NCBI GenBank assembly: GCA_024684215.1
Contig: JAIKXH010000100.1
Coordinates: 1-64,000 of the forward strand
From: Lachnospiraceae bacterium
GTDB taxonomy: Bacteria; Bacillota; Clostridia; Lachnospirales; Lachnospiraceae
DNA: 64,000 nucleotides
Direction of reading: 5' to 3'
Shown here one piece after another: positions 42,889 to 53,126 of the stretch. A program made the position numbers and the translations under genes. The first letter of the stretch is position 1. Every line of letters starts with the position of its first letter. The notes beneath the pieces are model-generated. The model did no database searches. It was not told the origin of the DNA and saw only the letters and a list, made by a program, of their open reading frames with translations.

Positions 42889-43353
42889 CTCATGATTGAT
42901 TATCTTGAAGCTTCTGTAAATCTGTTCCAAAAGTATGACTCGCATAAGCTGATGCGGAAATGTCATATCGGAAAAGCTAAGATGCAGATCAGCCCTCTTG
43001 CAGACCTCAGAATGAAGCCCAAGAGAGCCGCCAATCACAAAGCAAATACTGCTTTTACCGGTATTTGCGCAAGTTTCAATAAAAGACGAAAGTTCCTCGG
43101 ACGAGAGCTTTTTCCCCTCAATCTCAAGAGTACATACGGTATCAGTATCTTTAATCTTTGAAAGGATACGGTCACCTTCTTTTTTCTTGATATCAAGGAT
43201 TACATTTTCCGAAGCTCCGTCCGGGGTCATTTCATCGGGTACGGCTATTATTTCAAGTTTTACATATCTTGAAAGTCTCTTAGAGTACTCGTTAATTGCT
43301 TCACGAAAAAAACTTTCTTTAATTTTCCCTACGGCAATAACTGTAATCTTCAT
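42874..43353 (-). CDS. rlmH: 23S rRNA (pseudouridine-1915 N3) methyltransferase
   Basis: 159 residues, the family length. SPOUT methyltransferase acting on helix 69 of 23S rRNA in the 70S ribosome. It starts Met-Lys-Ile-Thr-Val-Ile-Ala-Val-Gly-Lys-Ile-Lys-Glu. The SAM-binding knot carries Phe-Val-Ile-Gly-Gly-Ser-Leu-Gly-Leu, and Arg-Ser-Phe-Lys-Ile-Ile-Asn-His-Glu-Pro-Tyr-His is the usual C-terminus. It lies 4 bases after nfnB. Confidence 0.96.
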   Translation of the reverse strand: MKITVIAVGKIKESFFREAINEYSKRLSRYVKLEIIAVPDEMTPDGASENVILDIKKKEGDRILSKIKDTDTVCTLEIEGKKLSSEELSSFIETCANTGKSSICFVIGGSLGLHSEVCKRADLHLSFSDMTFPHQLMRVILLEQIYRSFKIINHEPYHK

Positions 43354-43357
43354 AATT

Positions 43358-44740
43358 TTATTTGTTTAAAAATTCATCAATACCCTTTGCAGCGGCCTTA
43401 CCTGCACCCATTGCAAGAATAACCGTTGCCGCACCGGTAACGGCATCACCGCCGGCATAAACGCCCTCTTTGCTGGTTGCACCGGTAGCCTCATCAGCTA
43501 CGATACATTTATACTTATTAACCTCAAGTCCCTTAGTAGTTGATGAAATAAGCGGATTGGGTGAAGTTCCGAGTGACATGATAACGGTATCTACGTCAAG
43601 CACAAATTCACTTCCGGGGATTTCAACAGGTCTGCGTCTTCCTGAAGCGTCGGGCTCACCAAGCTCCATGCGGATACACTTCATTCCGTTAACCCATCCC
43701 TTTTCATCAGCAAGGATTTCGGTAGGATTGGTAAGAAGGTCAAATATAATTCCTTCTTCCTTTGCGTGATGAACTTCTTCAACTCTGGCAGGAAGCTCTT
43801 CCTCACTTCTTCTGTAAACAATATGTACTTCTGCACCTAATCTTAAAGCAGTTCTTGCAGCATCCATAGCAACATTACCGCCGCCGACAACAGCAACCTT
43901 TTTGCTCTTCATAATAGGGGTGGTTGATGTAGGATCGAAAGCTTTCATAAGATTGCTTCTGGTAAGATACTCATTTGCAGAAAATACTCCGTTAGAGTTC
44001 TCACCGGGTATTCCCATAAACTTGGGAAGTCCGGCACCGGAGCCGATAAACACGGCCTCGAAGCCTTCTTCATTGATGAGCTCATCAACTGTAACAGACT
44101 TTCCGATGACAACATCGGTCTCAATCTTTACGCCGAGGCTCTTAACATTCTCAATTTCCTTTGCAACAACCTTGGTTTTGGGAAGACGAAACTCGGGAAT
44201 ACCGTATACAAGTACTCCTCCTGCTTCGTGAAGAGCCTCAAATATCGTTACGTCATAGCCCATCTTTGCAAGATCTCCTGCGCAGGTAAGTCCGGAAGGA
44301 CCTGAACCGATAACGGCAACCTTGTGTCCGTTTTTAGAAGCGGAAGCCTTGGGTTTAATTCCATGTTCAGCGGCCCAATCGGCAACAAATCTCTCAAGCT
44401 TTCCGATTGAAACAGCTTCACCTTTAATTCCTCTGATACACTTTCCTTCGCACTGTGATTCCTGAGGACATACACGTCCGCATACTGCAGGAAGTGCTGT
44501 GCTTTCGCTTAAAATTTCATAAGCCTTTTCAATATCTCCGAGCTTAACCTGCTCTATAAAAGCGGGAATGTTAATGGATACGGGACATCCTTTAACACAC
44601 ATCGCATTTTTACAATTTAAACATCTTGATGCCTCAGCCATAGCCTCTTCAAGAGTGTATCCGAGACACACCTCATCAAAATTATGAGCTCTTACCTGAG
44701 CATCCTGCTCTGATATGGGAACCTTTTTAAATACATCCAT
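43358..44740 (-). CDS. nfnB: NfnB: NADPH-side subunit of the bifurcating transhydrogenase
   Basis: 460 residues. A GltD-like flavoprotein with an N-terminal ferredoxin-like part: Cys-Leu-Asn-Cys-Lys-Asn-Ala-Met-Cys with Gly-Cys-Pro, and Cys-Gly-Arg-Val-Cys-Pro with two further Cys, ligating two 4Fe-4S clusters. FAD motif Gly-Ser-Gly-Pro-Ser-Gly-Leu and NADPH motif Gly-Gly-Gly-Asn-Val-Ala-Met-Asp follow. With NfnA it couples NADH and reduced ferredoxin oxidation to NADP reduction. Automated names are often 'glutamate synthase small subunit', but no gltB is present and NfnA is directly upstream. The gap contains a GC-rich hairpin. Confidence 0.88.
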   Translation of the reverse strand: MDVFKKVPISEQDAQVRAHNFDEVCLGYTLEEAMAEASRCLNCKNAMCVKGCPVSINIPAFIEQVKLGDIEKAYEILSESTALPAVCGRVCPQESQCEGKCIRGIKGEAVSIGKLERFVADWAAEHGIKPKASASKNGHKVAVIGSGPSGLTCAGDLAKMGYDVTIFEALHEAGGVLVYGIPEFRLPKTKVVAKEIENVKSLGVKIETDVVIGKSVTVDELINEEGFEAVFIGSGAGLPKFMGIPGENSNGVFSANEYLTRSNLMKAFDPTSTTPIMKSKKVAVVGGGNVAMDAARTALRLGAEVHIVYRRSEEELPARVEEVHHAKEEGIIFDLLTNPTEILADEKGWVNGMKCIRMELGEPDASGRRRPVEIPGSEFVLDVDTVIMSLGTSPNPLISSTTKGLEVNKYKCIVADEATGATSKEGVYAGGDAVTGAATVILAMGAGKAAAKGIDEFLNK

Positions 44741-44762
44741 TTTTCAGATTTCTCCTCTATGT

Positions 44763-44778
44763 ACGACCCCCCGGTCGT
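44763..44778 (-). promoter_or_regulatory. GC hairpin between nfnA and nfnB
   Basis: Minus strand ACGACC-GGGG-GGTCGT, a perfect 6-bp stem about 25 bases upstream of the nfnB ATG. No U-run. It may tune the ratio of the two subunits through mRNA stability. Confidence 0.4.
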
Positions 44779-44820
44779 GAATTTGATTATTATAAATACT
44801 ACTTAAAATAAATCAATTGA

Positions 44821-45699
44821 TTAGTTGCAGTGTCCGCATCCGCCGTGGTGAGTATCGCCTTCTTCAAGCTCTAAAAGAGCTCTTCCCTCAGCAGTCTTAT
44901 AAAGGCTCTGACGTCTCATTGCTTCATCGAAATTAACTTTAAATCCGTCAAATTCCGGCCCGTCAACACATGCAAATTTAACTTTATCACCAACGGTTAC
45001 ACGGCAAGCACCGCACATACCGGTTCCGTCAACCATAATAGGATTGAGTGAAACAATAGTGGGGATGTTAAGTTCCTTGGTAAGCATAACGGCAAACTTC
45101 ATCATTATCATAGGTCCTATACATACGCACTGATCATAGGTTTTGCCTTCAGCATAAAGGTCTTTCAATGTCTGGGTAACCATACCGCTTCTGCCGTATG
45201 AACCGTCATCGGTTGTAACATAGAGATTTCCGGCTACTGCCTTCATCTCATCCTCTAAAATAAGCAGATCCTTGGTCTTGCATCCAACGATAACATCAAC
45301 ATCAATGCCGTGGTTATGCATCCATTTAACCTGAGGATATACAGGTGCGGTACCTACACCTCCTGCTATAAAAATGATCTTCTTTTTCTTAAGCTCGTCT
45401 ACAGGAATTGAAAGGAGCTCTGAGGGACAACCCAAGGGGCCGACAAAATCTCTGAAACTGTCTCCTTCGTTAAGCGTAGCCATACATTTAGTAGCAGCGC
45501 CGATAACCTGGAATACTATGGTTACGGTTCCTTTTTCACTGTCATAATCGCAAATGGTAAGAGGAATTCTCTCACTGTTTTCATCGCAACGAACAATGAC
45601 AAACTGTCCGGGCAAGCAATGCTTAGCCACTCTGGGTGCTTCTACATCCATAAGATAAATGGTTGCATTAAGCGCCTTTTTCTTGATTATTTTATACAT
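44821..45699 (-). CDS. nfnA: NfnA: NADH-side subunit of the bifurcating transhydrogenase
   Basis: 292 residues. Ferredoxin-NADP-reductase fold with FAD site Arg-Ile-Pro-Leu-Thr-Ile and NAD site Ile-Ala-Gly-Gly-Val-Gly-Thr-Ala-Pro. The 2Fe-2S site is Asp-Gly-Thr-Gly-Met-Cys-Gly-Ala-Cys with a later Cys-Val-Asp-Gly-Pro. The end is His-His-Gly-Gly-Cys-Gly-His-Cys-Asn, an extra Cys/His cluster. Homologues are also called SudB or dihydroorotate dehydrogenase electron-transfer subunit; pairing with nfnB favours NfnA. It has a perfect AGGAGG-type site and an inverted repeat in its leader. Confidence 0.87.
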   Translation of the reverse strand: MYKIIKKKALNATIYLMDVEAPRVAKHCLPGQFVIVRCDENSERIPLTICDYDSEKGTVTIVFQVIGAATKCMATLNEGDSFRDFVGPLGCPSELLSIPVDELKKKKIIFIAGGVGTAPVYPQVKWMHNHGIDVDVIVGCKTKDLLILEDEMKAVAGNLYVTTDDGSYGRSGMVTQTLKDLYAEGKTYDQCVCIGPMIMMKFAVMLTKELNIPTIVSLNPIMVDGTGMCGACRVTVGDKVKFACVDGPEFDGFKVNFDEAMRRQSLYKTAEGRALLELEEGDTHHGGCGHCN

Positions 45700-45715
45700 A
45701 GCTCCTCCTATTTAA

Positions 45716-45750
45716 CGCTTTTGACGTGAAGTATAGTAGAATCAAAAGCG
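45716..45750 (-). promoter_or_regulatory. Perfect 9-bp inverted repeat in the nfnA leader
   Basis: Minus strand CGCTTTTGA, 17 bases, TCAAAAGCG, lying between the stop of the zinc-ribbon gene and the nfnAB ribosome site. The loop contains TATACT. It could be an operator, or a hairpin acting as weak terminator or mRNA stabiliser. Confidence 0.45.
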
Positions 45751-45758
45751 ATAGATAC

Positions 45759-47255
45759 TTATTTGTCGTACTTTTTAACCGCTCCGGTCAGAACATCAAC
45801 GCTGTAATAACTGTCTAAAGAAGTAAACAGGCCGCTTTCGTTATAAATATATTCTTCAAAAATATAGCTGTATGAAGTATTTTCATCTGTCACTTCCATA
45901 TCTATAAACTTAAGCTCAAGTTCAATAACACCGCCGTTTTCAAGCTGTCCGCTCGGGCCGACTGTAAGTCCGGTTTGATAGAGGTAATTGCAAAGCGTAT
46001 CGTGTGCCGTAATGGTATCAAGACTGTATTCAATATTAAAATTATATTTTACACTAACTATTTCAGACAATACTCCGTTTTTATTTGCACATACAAATTT
46101 GTAATTTGATATACCCGGAGTCATAACGATCGGCTCTGTATACACAGGGGAAAGTGTTGTAGGCTCTGAACCGTCAATAGTGTAATAATAAGCAAAATCC
46201 CCTTCAATATAATTAGAAATCTCAATTAGTTTAGGTTCGGTATACTCACCGCTTGCAGGATCTATCTCCGGTGCTATAGGCGGTAATACTTTTATTTCAA
46301 CGGTAGCATTTACCGGATCACTCTTTATACCGTATTCGTTGACACAGTATGCGGTAATCTCATACAATCCGTCTTCAAGGAGCACCGAAGTAGTATATTC
46401 GGTATCCTCAATAGTCTCCGTATCATCCTCCTTTGTACAAGTGTACCTGTACATTATCTTTTCATTTAAAGGACCCTCAATTACAAGCAATTGAGGAAGT
46501 TCATAAACGCCCTCTTTTGTAGATATAACCGGAGCGTCTACAAAATATTTCGAATACTTTTCCTTTAAAGAATCATCTCCGATTTTATTAAACAATTCAG
46601 TAATCTTCTCATACATTTCCTTAGAGTCATAATAAGAAATTATGGCATCCAAAGCCTCGTTTTTCTTAGACTCTTCAGTATAAGGATTGTCATATACGGA
46701 AAGCAAAGTATCTATATATCTGTCAAAATCACCTTGTCCGTATAAAGCATTTGAATACTTTATCAAAAGGTCTGTATCTTCACTTCCGCCGGCTATAAGT
46801 CCTTCATAGAGCAGCACGGCCTTGTCATAGTCGCCGCTTGAAAGCGCCTGATCTGCTTTTCCAAGCTTATAACTGTCAGACGTGAAAAATACAAACGATA
46901 AAACAGTAACTAAAAGTATAAGCAAAAAAGCAGCACCTATCAAAGCATAGTTAACAGGCTTCGGCAGCTTTAAAAGCTTATCGCTTATTGTATCATTATT
47001 TGAATTGGCTCCGGGAACGTCTGCATTAACGTCTTTAAATTCTTTGGTACCTTCAATAGGCATAGAGGAATTTGTATCACTTGATTCATCACTTTTTTTA
47101 CCGTCATTAAATATATCGTAGGACATATTTGTAACAGTATTTTTGGCAGCTTCAAGTATCGGGTCGTAATCCGGAACTATATGTATATCTTGTCCGCAGG
47201 ATTCACAATACAGTGAACCTTCCTTTATCTCTGCGTTACAAAAGGGACATTTCAT
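45759..47255 (-). CDS. Zinc-ribbon, single-pass membrane protein with chitobiase-C-like module
   Basis: 498 residues, function unknown. Residues 1-23 are a zinc ribbon (Cys-Pro-Phe-Cys ... Cys-Glu-Ser-Cys). An acidic/Asn linker leads to one membrane helix (about 103-125), putting the rest outside. Residues 128-240 look like TPR/helical repeats (Ala-Leu-Ser-Ser-Gly-Asp-Tyr-Asp-Lys-Ala). Residues about 245-415 are beta-rich with Tyr-Tyr-Thr-Ile-Asp-Gly-Ser-Glu-Pro-Thr, the mark of the CHB_HEX_C-like 'chitobiase/beta-hexosaminidase C-terminal' module, preceded by a diverged copy. The C-terminus resembles a DUF4830-like alpha/beta module, uncertain. CGGAGA precedes the ATG. A surface sensor or wall-binding role is a guess. 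Confidence 0.75.
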   Translation of the reverse strand: MKCPFCNAEIKEGSLYCESCGQDIHIVPDYDPILEAAKNTVTNMSYDIFNDGKKSDESSDTNSSMPIEGTKEFKDVNADVPGANSNNDTISDKLLKLPKPVNYALIGAAFLLILLVTVLSFVFFTSDSYKLGKADQALSSGDYDKAVLLYEGLIAGGSEDTDLLIKYSNALYGQGDFDRYIDTLLSVYDNPYTEESKKNEALDAIISYYDSKEMYEKITELFNKIGDDSLKEKYSKYFVDAPVISTKEGVYELPQLLVIEGPLNEKIMYRYTCTKEDDTETIEDTEYTTSVLLEDGLYEITAYCVNEYGIKSDPVNATVEIKVLPPIAPEIDPASGEYTEPKLIEISNYIEGDFAYYYTIDGSEPTTLSPVYTEPIVMTPGISNYKFVCANKNGVLSEIVSVKYNFNIEYSLDTITAHDTLCNYLYQTGLTVGPSGQLENGGVIELELKFIDMEVTDENTSYSYIFEEYIYNESGLFTSLDSYYSVDVLTGAVKKYDK

Positions 47256-47275
47256 AACTGGTCTCCGAACAAAAA

Positions 47276-48121
47276 TTATTTCTGTAAATCAACCGAAGTG
47301 ACACAATTCTTCATCAGCATTGCGATAGTCATCGGCCCTACGCCTCCGGGAACCGGAGTTATTGCACCTGCCTTGGGCTCTACAGATTCAAAATCCACAT
47401 CACCGCAAAGCTTGCCGTCTTCCCCTCTGTGAATACCTACATCAATTACAGTTGCACCGTCTTTAACATAAGATGCGTCAATCATCTTAGGTTTACCGAT
47501 AGCAACTACAAGAATATCTGCTCTGTTTGTAACAGCCTTTAAATCAGCGGTTTTTGAGTGCGTAACAGTAACGGTACCGTTTTCTCTAAGAAGAAGCATA
47601 GCCATTGGTTTGCCTACAATGTTACTTCTACCGATAACAACACACTCTTTTCCTGAAATCTCAACTCCGCTTCTTTTTATAAGCTCTATTACACCGGCAG
47701 GAGTACATGATACAAAGCCTTTCTTTCCTATAGATAAAGCACCTACATTCATAGGATGAAAACCGTCAACATCCTTTAAAGGAGATATCTCATCAAGGAT
47801 TTTTTCCTCATCGATATGTCCGGGTAAAGGAAGCTGAACTAAAATACCGTTACAGTCTTTTCTACCGTTAAGTTCTCTTATGAGATCTAAAAGCTCATCC
47901 TGAGTAGTGCTTTCGGGAAGCTCATAGGAAAGAGATTTGATTCCGCAATACTCACATGCTTTCTTTTTATTTCTGACATATACACTTGATGCAGGATCCG
48001 CACCAACCTGAATAACCGCCAAAGATACAGTTATACCACTATCAGCAAGCTTTGAAACCTCTGCCTTAACCTCATCCTTAATCTGTGTAGATATAACCTT
48101 ACCGTCAATAAGCTTTGCCAT
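47276..48121 (-). CDS. folD: Methylene-THF dehydrogenase / methenyl-THF cyclohydrolase
   Basis: 281 residues. Interconverts 5,10-methylene-THF and 10-formyl-THF with NADP. The catalytic Lys lies in Ser-Val-Tyr-Val-Arg-Asn-Lys-Lys-Lys-Ala, and Gln-Leu-Pro-Leu-Pro, Asp-Val-Asp-Gly-Phe-His, Gly-Arg-Ser-Asn-Ile-Val-Gly-Lys-Pro and Thr-Pro-Val-Pro-Gly-Gly-Val-Gly-Pro-Met-Thr are all present. It lies 19 bases after fhs, so formate enters the folate pool through both products together. Confidence 0.97.
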   Translation of the reverse strand: MAKLIDGKVISTQIKDEVKAEVSKLADSGITVSLAVIQVGADPASSVYVRNKKKACEYCGIKSLSYELPESTTQDELLDLIRELNGRKDCNGILVQLPLPGHIDEEKILDEISPLKDVDGFHPMNVGALSIGKKGFVSCTPAGVIELIKRSGVEISGKECVVIGRSNIVGKPMAMLLLRENGTVTVTHSKTADLKAVTNRADILVVAIGKPKMIDASYVKDGATVIDVGIHRGEDGKLCGDVDFESVEPKAGAITPVPGGVGPMTIAMLMKNCVTSVDLQK

Positions 48122-48140
48122 TTTAAATGCTCCTTAAATA

Positions 48141-49811
48141 CTAGAATAAACCTGTTATAACGCCATCGTCATTAACATCAATATTATATGCCGCAGGATT
48201 TTTAGGAAGTCCGGGCATAGTCATAACCGCACCTGTAAGAACTACAACAAATCCGGCGCCGGCTGATACATAAGCTTCCCTTACGCTCATCTCAAATCCT
48301 TCAGGTCTTCCCAAAAGAGTTGCATCATCTGAAAGAGAATACTGGTTCTTTGCCATACATACGGGTAAGTTACCAAAGCCGAGATCTGTAAGCTTTTCAA
48401 GCTGCTTTAAAGCTGCGGGAGCAAAATTAACGCTTCCTGCTCCGTAAATCTCCTTAGCGACGATTTCAACCTTTTCCTTAAGAGGCATTTCATCGGGATA
48501 GAGAACTTTAAACTTGCTCTCCTTGGTCTCTAATGTCTCTATAACCTTCTTTGCAAGCTCTATTCCGCCTTCTCCGCCTTTTGCCCAAACCTCAGAAAGT
48601 GCGAATTCGCAACCTCTCTCCTTACAGAAATTCTCTACAAAAGCAATTTCTTTTTCTGTGTCTGTCACAAAAGAATTTAAAGTAACAACAATAGGAACAC
48701 CATACTTTTGAAGGTTCTCAATATGTTTTTCGAGATTAACGATGCCGGCTTTAAGAGCTTCTAAGTTTTCTTCTCCAAGCTTATCCTTAGGAACATATCC
48801 GTTATATTTAAGTGCTCTTATGGTTGCAACAAGTACAACCGCATCGGGCTTCAGGGATGCCTGTCTGCACTTAATGTCAAAGAATTTCTCTGCTCCAAGG
48901 TCCGCACCAAATCCGGCCTCTGTAATGCAATAATCAGCCATTTTCATAGCAGCCTTTGTAGCTCTTACAGAGTTACATCCGTGAGCTATATTGGCAAAAG
49001 GGCCTCCATGAACAAGAGCAGGTGTGTGCTCGAGAGTCTGTATAAGATTAGGTTTAATTGCATCTTTTAAAAGAGCTGCCATAGCACCTACCGCACCCAG
49101 CTGTCCGGCAGTAACAGTATGACCTGCTAAATCATAAGCAACTACTATCTTTGAAAGTCTCTCCTTTAAATCTTTCATATTGTTTGAAAGACAAAGAATT
49201 GCCATAATTTCACTGGCAACGGTAATAACAAAATGATCTTCGCGAACAAAACCGTCGGTCTTCGCACCAAGGCCTACAACGATATTGCGAAGTACTCTGT
49301 CGTTCATATCAAGACATCTTTTCCAAACAATATTTCTGGTATCAATCTGGAGCTGATTTCCCTGCTGGATATGATTATCCAAAATAGCGGCTAAAAGATT
49401 GTTTGCCGAAGTGATTGCATGGAAATCTCCTGTAAAATGAAGATTAAGCTCCTCCATCGGTACAACCTGTGCATATCCGCCGCCTGCGGCACCGCCTTTA
49501 ATACCAAAGCAAGGTCCGAGTGAGGGCTCGCGAAGCGCAATGATAGCCTTCTTTCCAAGCTTTGAAAAAGCCTGTCCGAGGCCTACTGTTGTAGTAGTTT
49601 TACCTTCTCCTGCAGGAGTCGGATTTATAGCAGTGACAAGCACGAGCTTACCTTCTTTATTGTTTTCGATTTTCCTTAAATACTCTTCGGTAAATTTAGC
49701 TTTATATTTTCCGTAGAGTTCAAGGTCATCCTCGGAAACTCCGATTTTTTCGGCTACATCGGTAATTTTATCAAGTGTGGCAGCCTGTGCAATTTCGATA
49801 TCAGATTTCAT
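48141..49811 (-). CDS. fhs: Formate-tetrahydrofolate ligase
   Basis: 556 residues, the usual length. ATP-dependent formation of 10-formyl-THF from formate. P-loop-like Pro-Ala-Gly-Glu-Gly-Lys-Thr-Thr-Thr and [14 protein letters not shown] are present, with the C-terminal Met-Pro-Gly-Leu-Pro-Lys-Asn-Pro. TAGGAGG precedes the ATG. In clostridia it serves purine, serine and formyl-Met supply from formate; full acetogenesis genes are not seen here. Confidence 0.97.
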   Translation of the reverse strand: MKSDIEIAQAATLDKITDVAEKIGVSEDDLELYGKYKAKFTEEYLRKIENNKEGKLVLVTAINPTPAGEGKTTTTVGLGQAFSKLGKKAIIALREPSLGPCFGIKGGAAGGGYAQVVPMEELNLHFTGDFHAITSANNLLAAILDNHIQQGNQLQIDTRNIVWKRCLDMNDRVLRNIVVGLGAKTDGFVREDHFVITVASEIMAILCLSNNMKDLKERLSKIVVAYDLAGHTVTAGQLGAVGAMAALLKDAIKPNLIQTLEHTPALVHGGPFANIAHGCNSVRATKAAMKMADYCITEAGFGADLGAEKFFDIKCRQASLKPDAVVLVATIRALKYNGYVPKDKLGEENLEALKAGIVNLEKHIENLQKYGVPIVVTLNSFVTDTEKEIAFVENFCKERGCEFALSEVWAKGGEGGIELAKKVIETLETKESKFKVLYPDEMPLKEKVEIVAKEIYGAGSVNFAPAALKQLEKLTDLGFGNLPVCMAKNQYSLSDDATLLGRPEGFEMSVREAYVSAGAGFVVVLTGAVMTMPGLPKNPAAYNIDVNDDGVITGLF

Positions 49812-49840
49812 ATATCCTCCTACATGACAAATAAATGGGT

Positions 49841-52800
49841 TTAAGAATCAAGATAAGACTCAAATTCTTCTATTGTCATAAGTATTTCTCTGGCTTTTGT
49901 GCCGGATTCGGGTCCGACAACACCTTCCTCTGAAAGAGAATCCATTATTCTCGCAGCTCTGTTAAATCCTATCTTAAGCATTCTCTGCAGATATCCGATA
50001 GAACATTTTCCGCTGTTTATAATGCATCTGCCTGCTTCTGCAAAAAGCTCGTCCCTACCATCATCCTCTCCACCTGCAGCCGCCTTACCGGCTCCGCTAC
50101 CGGAATCAGTTGCATTTAGTGTTTCAGAGTTAATGCCGGCGTTTTCTGCAAATTCATTATGAAGTCTCTGAGCTTTTAAGAAATCTACAACGGCAGACAC
50201 TTCTTCATCCGACACAAACGCACCTTGAACACGCTCGGGTTTGGGCTTTCCTTGTGGATAGAAAAGCATATCTCCCTTACCTAAAAGTTTCTCGGCACCT
50301 ACAGTATCAAGTATGGTTCTTGAATCCACGCCGCTTGAAACAGCAAATGCCATACGGCTCGGCATATTTGCTTTGATAAGTCCGGTAATGACATCAACAG
50401 AAGGTCTTTGAGTGGCAACAACAAGATGTATTCCGCAAGCTCTGGCAAGCTGAGCAAGCCTGCATATTGCTTCCTCGACCTCCTTGCCGCATACCATCAT
50501 AAGATCCGCAAGTTCATCGATAATAATCACGATCTTAGGCAATTTGAAATGATTAATACCGCTAAGCTGAGCCTGAGCGATCTCGTCGGAAGTCATGGTT
50601 TTTATCTTTTCGTTATATCCCTTGAGGTCTCTGACGGAAAGATCGGCAAACTTTTTATATCTGTCTTCCATCTCCTTAACTCCCCATGCAAGAGCCGCCG
50701 CAGCCTTTTTAGGATCGGTTACTACAGGAAGCATAAGATGTGGAATACCATTATAAACCGAAAGTTCAACAACCTTGGGATCTATCATGATCATCTGGAC
50801 ATCTTCCGGAGATGATTTATAGATAAGGCTCATTATAAGCGTATTTATACATACGGATTTTCCGGATCCGGTTGCACCTGCAATAAGAACATGGGGCATT
50901 TTACCGATATCTGTCACAATAACATCGCCACCGATGTTTTTACCCACTGCAAAGCTTAGATTTGAATCCGCATCTTTAAACAGTCTGCTTTCCAACAATT
51001 CCCTAAGTGAAACCATAGAAGTTTCTTTGTTGGGCACTTCAATACCTACGGCGCTTTTACCGGGAATTGGTGCCTCTATACGTATATCTTCCGATGCAAG
51101 TGAAAGCTTAATATCATCAGAAAGCCCCAAGATTTTCGAAACCTTGGTTCCGGGCTCTAATGTCATTTCATACCTGGTAACGGAAGGGCCCTGAACTGCC
51201 TCGGTGATATCTACATTTACGCCGAAATTCCTAAGCGTTTCCTGAAGATTGTATTTTGTGTTTTCAAGCTCAGCAGCACTGTTAACCGCCCTGTTCCTTG
51301 CAGCCTTTAAAAGATTGATGGGCGGGAATTTATAAGGCTTATTGCTGTATGCAGGCTTACTTTCGGGCATACCGGCTTTGGGCTGTTCATCATGCGAACC
51401 GGCAGGTATTCTGGTAGCTGTAGCATATGCTCCGGCCATAGTTTTATCTCCGGAGTTTGCCGTATTTTTCCATGCACTTACAGCTTCGGTATTACCGCTT
51501 GATGAGGTTTCAAAACTAGCCTTTGGCTTTGCGGCCGTAGGTCTTGCAGCCGTAGGTCTTGATGCCGCATAATTCTCTCCCGCAAACCTTGAAGCTGTAG
51601 CATTTTCATTTAATTCTTCGGATCTGACAACCTTCTCGTAGGTAGCTAAGATATCTTCATCCTTGTTGGCTAAAATATCTTCATCATCGTTATAATAGTC
51701 GGTGCCTGTATCCTCTGTGTTTCCTTCCATAGCGGAAAACTGGTCCTTGACCTCTACGTTATGAGCAGAGCGTATCTCCTGCTTTTCAAAATCAAATACA
51801 GGGCGACCGTACATATCTACGATAGTTTCACCGTTTTGAATCTTGTACTTAAGAATCTCCTGCTCATAGTCATCAGCGCCGTATCCGTTCTGTGGATAAT
51901 TGCCGTTATCATTATTAGTATATCCGGCCTGTTCATATCCTTCCTGAGGATAGCCATCTGAAGTATACCCATCCTGACCGTAACCGTCAGTAGCATAACT
52001 GCCCTGTGCATAACCATCCCGGCTGTATGCGCCGGGAGCGCTCGCGCTGCCGCTTCCATAAGATAATTCATGGATCTCTCCGGAATGGTTGTTTCCATAC
52101 GCAATAGCATCGGAATCAGCCACCTGCAAAATAGAATTGTTCTCTTTTGCCTCACGGTTCATTTTACGGTCAAGCTCACGCTTTTCTTTTTGATTTTGCA
52201 TTTTAGCCTTTAGAGACTCACGTATTGTGGGCTTGTAACCGGTATCCAGATCAGGCTTTGCAGGCATGGGAGGCATTTCAACATAAGTTCCCTCCTCAAA
52301 AATCGGTGCCTGAGAATCTGTCTGTCTTAACTTATCTCTGAGATTTAAAGCTTTTTCGTTAGAAGGCTTTTCGGTTAAATCGCCATCGTTAAAAGATTTA
52401 TCAGGCAGCTTTGATCTGCTACCGTCTTCTAACATAGCTCTTCTTTCTCCGCTTTCGGCAAGTCTTCTTTCTCTTCTTTCATCGGTATATGCCTTACCTT
52501 TTTCAACAAAATCATATCCCTTTTCCTTTACCATATTGATAAAGGATTTCTCGGTGATAAGAATGAGAGCTATTATAATTCCAAGGATAAGGAGCAGGAC
52601 AAGTCCTACATTTCCAAGGAAACTTTTTATAAGGTATGCAATACTTCCGGAAATAAGTCCGCCGCCGCATCTGCCTTCTTTTCCAAGCTTAAAAAGCTCG
52701 GCAAAATTATAGCTTTCCATACCTACAGCAGTTTTAGAGGCCATGTCGCAGATAATGCCAATGAGAAAATATAGCATTATCACTGCCGCAAATTTTTTCA

Positions 52801-53107
52801 TAGCAGCTTGATTATGCCTGTTGGCACGATAATAGAACATCGCAACTACTGCAAAAATAGGCGCTACATAAGCAAGCAGTCCGAACACACCGAACATAAA
52901 GCCGCTTACAGCGTCGCCAAAAGCACCGATTATATGGAAATTGCAAAGGAAAACCAAAATCATAAGTGCCACGAAAATAATGGTACCGATTTCGATTCTC
53001 ATCTCTCTTTCTTTTTCTTCGCGAAGAGCTTCCTCAACAGGCATCTTGCTTCTGGGCCTGCCGGAAGAAGTCCTTTTTCTGTTGTTATTGTTTGCTGATG
53101 AAGCCAT
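49841..53107 (-). CDS. ftsK: DNA translocase FtsK/SpoIIIE
   Basis: 1088 residues. Four or five membrane segments lie in 35-200, then a long polar linker, then a RecA-type motor: Walker A Gly-Ala-Thr-Gly-Ser-Gly-Lys-Ser (about 745) and Walker B Ile-Ile-Asp-Glu-Leu-Ala-Asp. The end is a winged-helix gamma domain with Ser-Ile-Gly-Tyr-Leu-Gln-Arg-Met-Leu, which reads KOPS/SRS-type sites. It pumps chromosome DNA through the septum. The linker holds a Gly/Tyr/Asp-rich segment (about 345-415) of near-repeats of Asp-Gly-Tyr. The start has GAGG nine bases upstream. Confidence 0.96.
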   Translation of the reverse strand: MASSANNNNRKRTSSGRPRSKMPVEEALREEKEREMRIEIGTIIFVALMILVFLCNFHIIGAFGDAVSGFMFGVFGLLAYVAPIFAVVAMFYYRANRHNQAAMKKFAAVIMLYFLIGIICDMASKTAVGMESYNFAELFKLGKEGRCGGGLISGSIAYLIKSFLGNVGLVLLLILGIIIALILITEKSFINMVKEKGYDFVEKGKAYTDERRERRLAESGERRAMLEDGSRSKLPDKSFNDGDLTEKPSNEKALNLRDKLRQTDSQAPIFEEGTYVEMPPMPAKPDLDTGYKPTIRESLKAKMQNQKEKRELDRKMNREAKENNSILQVADSDAIAYGNNHSGEIHELSYGSGSASAPGAYSRDGYAQGSYATDGYGQDGYTSDGYPQEGYEQAGYTNNDNGNYPQNGYGADDYEQEILKYKIQNGETIVDMYGRPVFDFEKQEIRSAHNVEVKDQFSAMEGNTEDTGTDYYNDDEDILANKDEDILATYEKVVRSEELNENATASRFAGENYAASRPTAARPTAAKPKASFETSSSGNTEAVSAWKNTANSGDKTMAGAYATATRIPAGSHDEQPKAGMPESKPAYSNKPYKFPPINLLKAARNRAVNSAAELENTKYNLQETLRNFGVNVDITEAVQGPSVTRYEMTLEPGTKVSKILGLSDDIKLSLASEDIRIEAPIPGKSAVGIEVPNKETSMVSLRELLESRLFKDADSNLSFAVGKNIGGDVIVTDIGKMPHVLIAGATGSGKSVCINTLIMSLIYKSSPEDVQMIMIDPKVVELSVYNGIPHLMLPVVTDPKKAAAALAWGVKEMEDRYKKFADLSVRDLKGYNEKIKTMTSDEIAQAQLSGINHFKLPKIVIIIDELADLMMVCGKEVEEAICRLAQLARACGIHLVVATQRPSVDVITGLIKANMPSRMAFAVSSGVDSRTILDTVGAEKLLGKGDMLFYPQGKPKPERVQGAFVSDEEVSAVVDFLKAQRLHNEFAENAGINSETLNATDSGSGAGKAAAGGEDDGRDELFAEAGRCIINSGKCSIGYLQRMLKIGFNRAARIMDSLSEEGVVGPESGTKAREILMTIEEFESYLDS
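51885..52050 (-). repeat. Gly-Tyr codon repeats in the FtsK linker
   Basis: Imperfect in-phase repeats of about 12-15 bases (GGxTACxxx...) encode about nine Gly-Tyr pairs within about 55 residues. The protein segment is low-complexity and surely disordered. Confidence 0.7.
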
Positions 53108-53126
53108 CAGTTAGCGCCTCGCATTC

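Noticed and set aside
43358-44740. Glutamate synthase small subunit (gltD/gltA)
   Set aside because: No large subunit is present, and the adjacent FNR-like gene with a 2Fe-2S site makes the NfnAB pair the better reading.
51885-52050. CRISPR-like array
   Set aside because: The repeats are in-phase codons for Gly-Tyr within ftsK, without spacers of uniform length.
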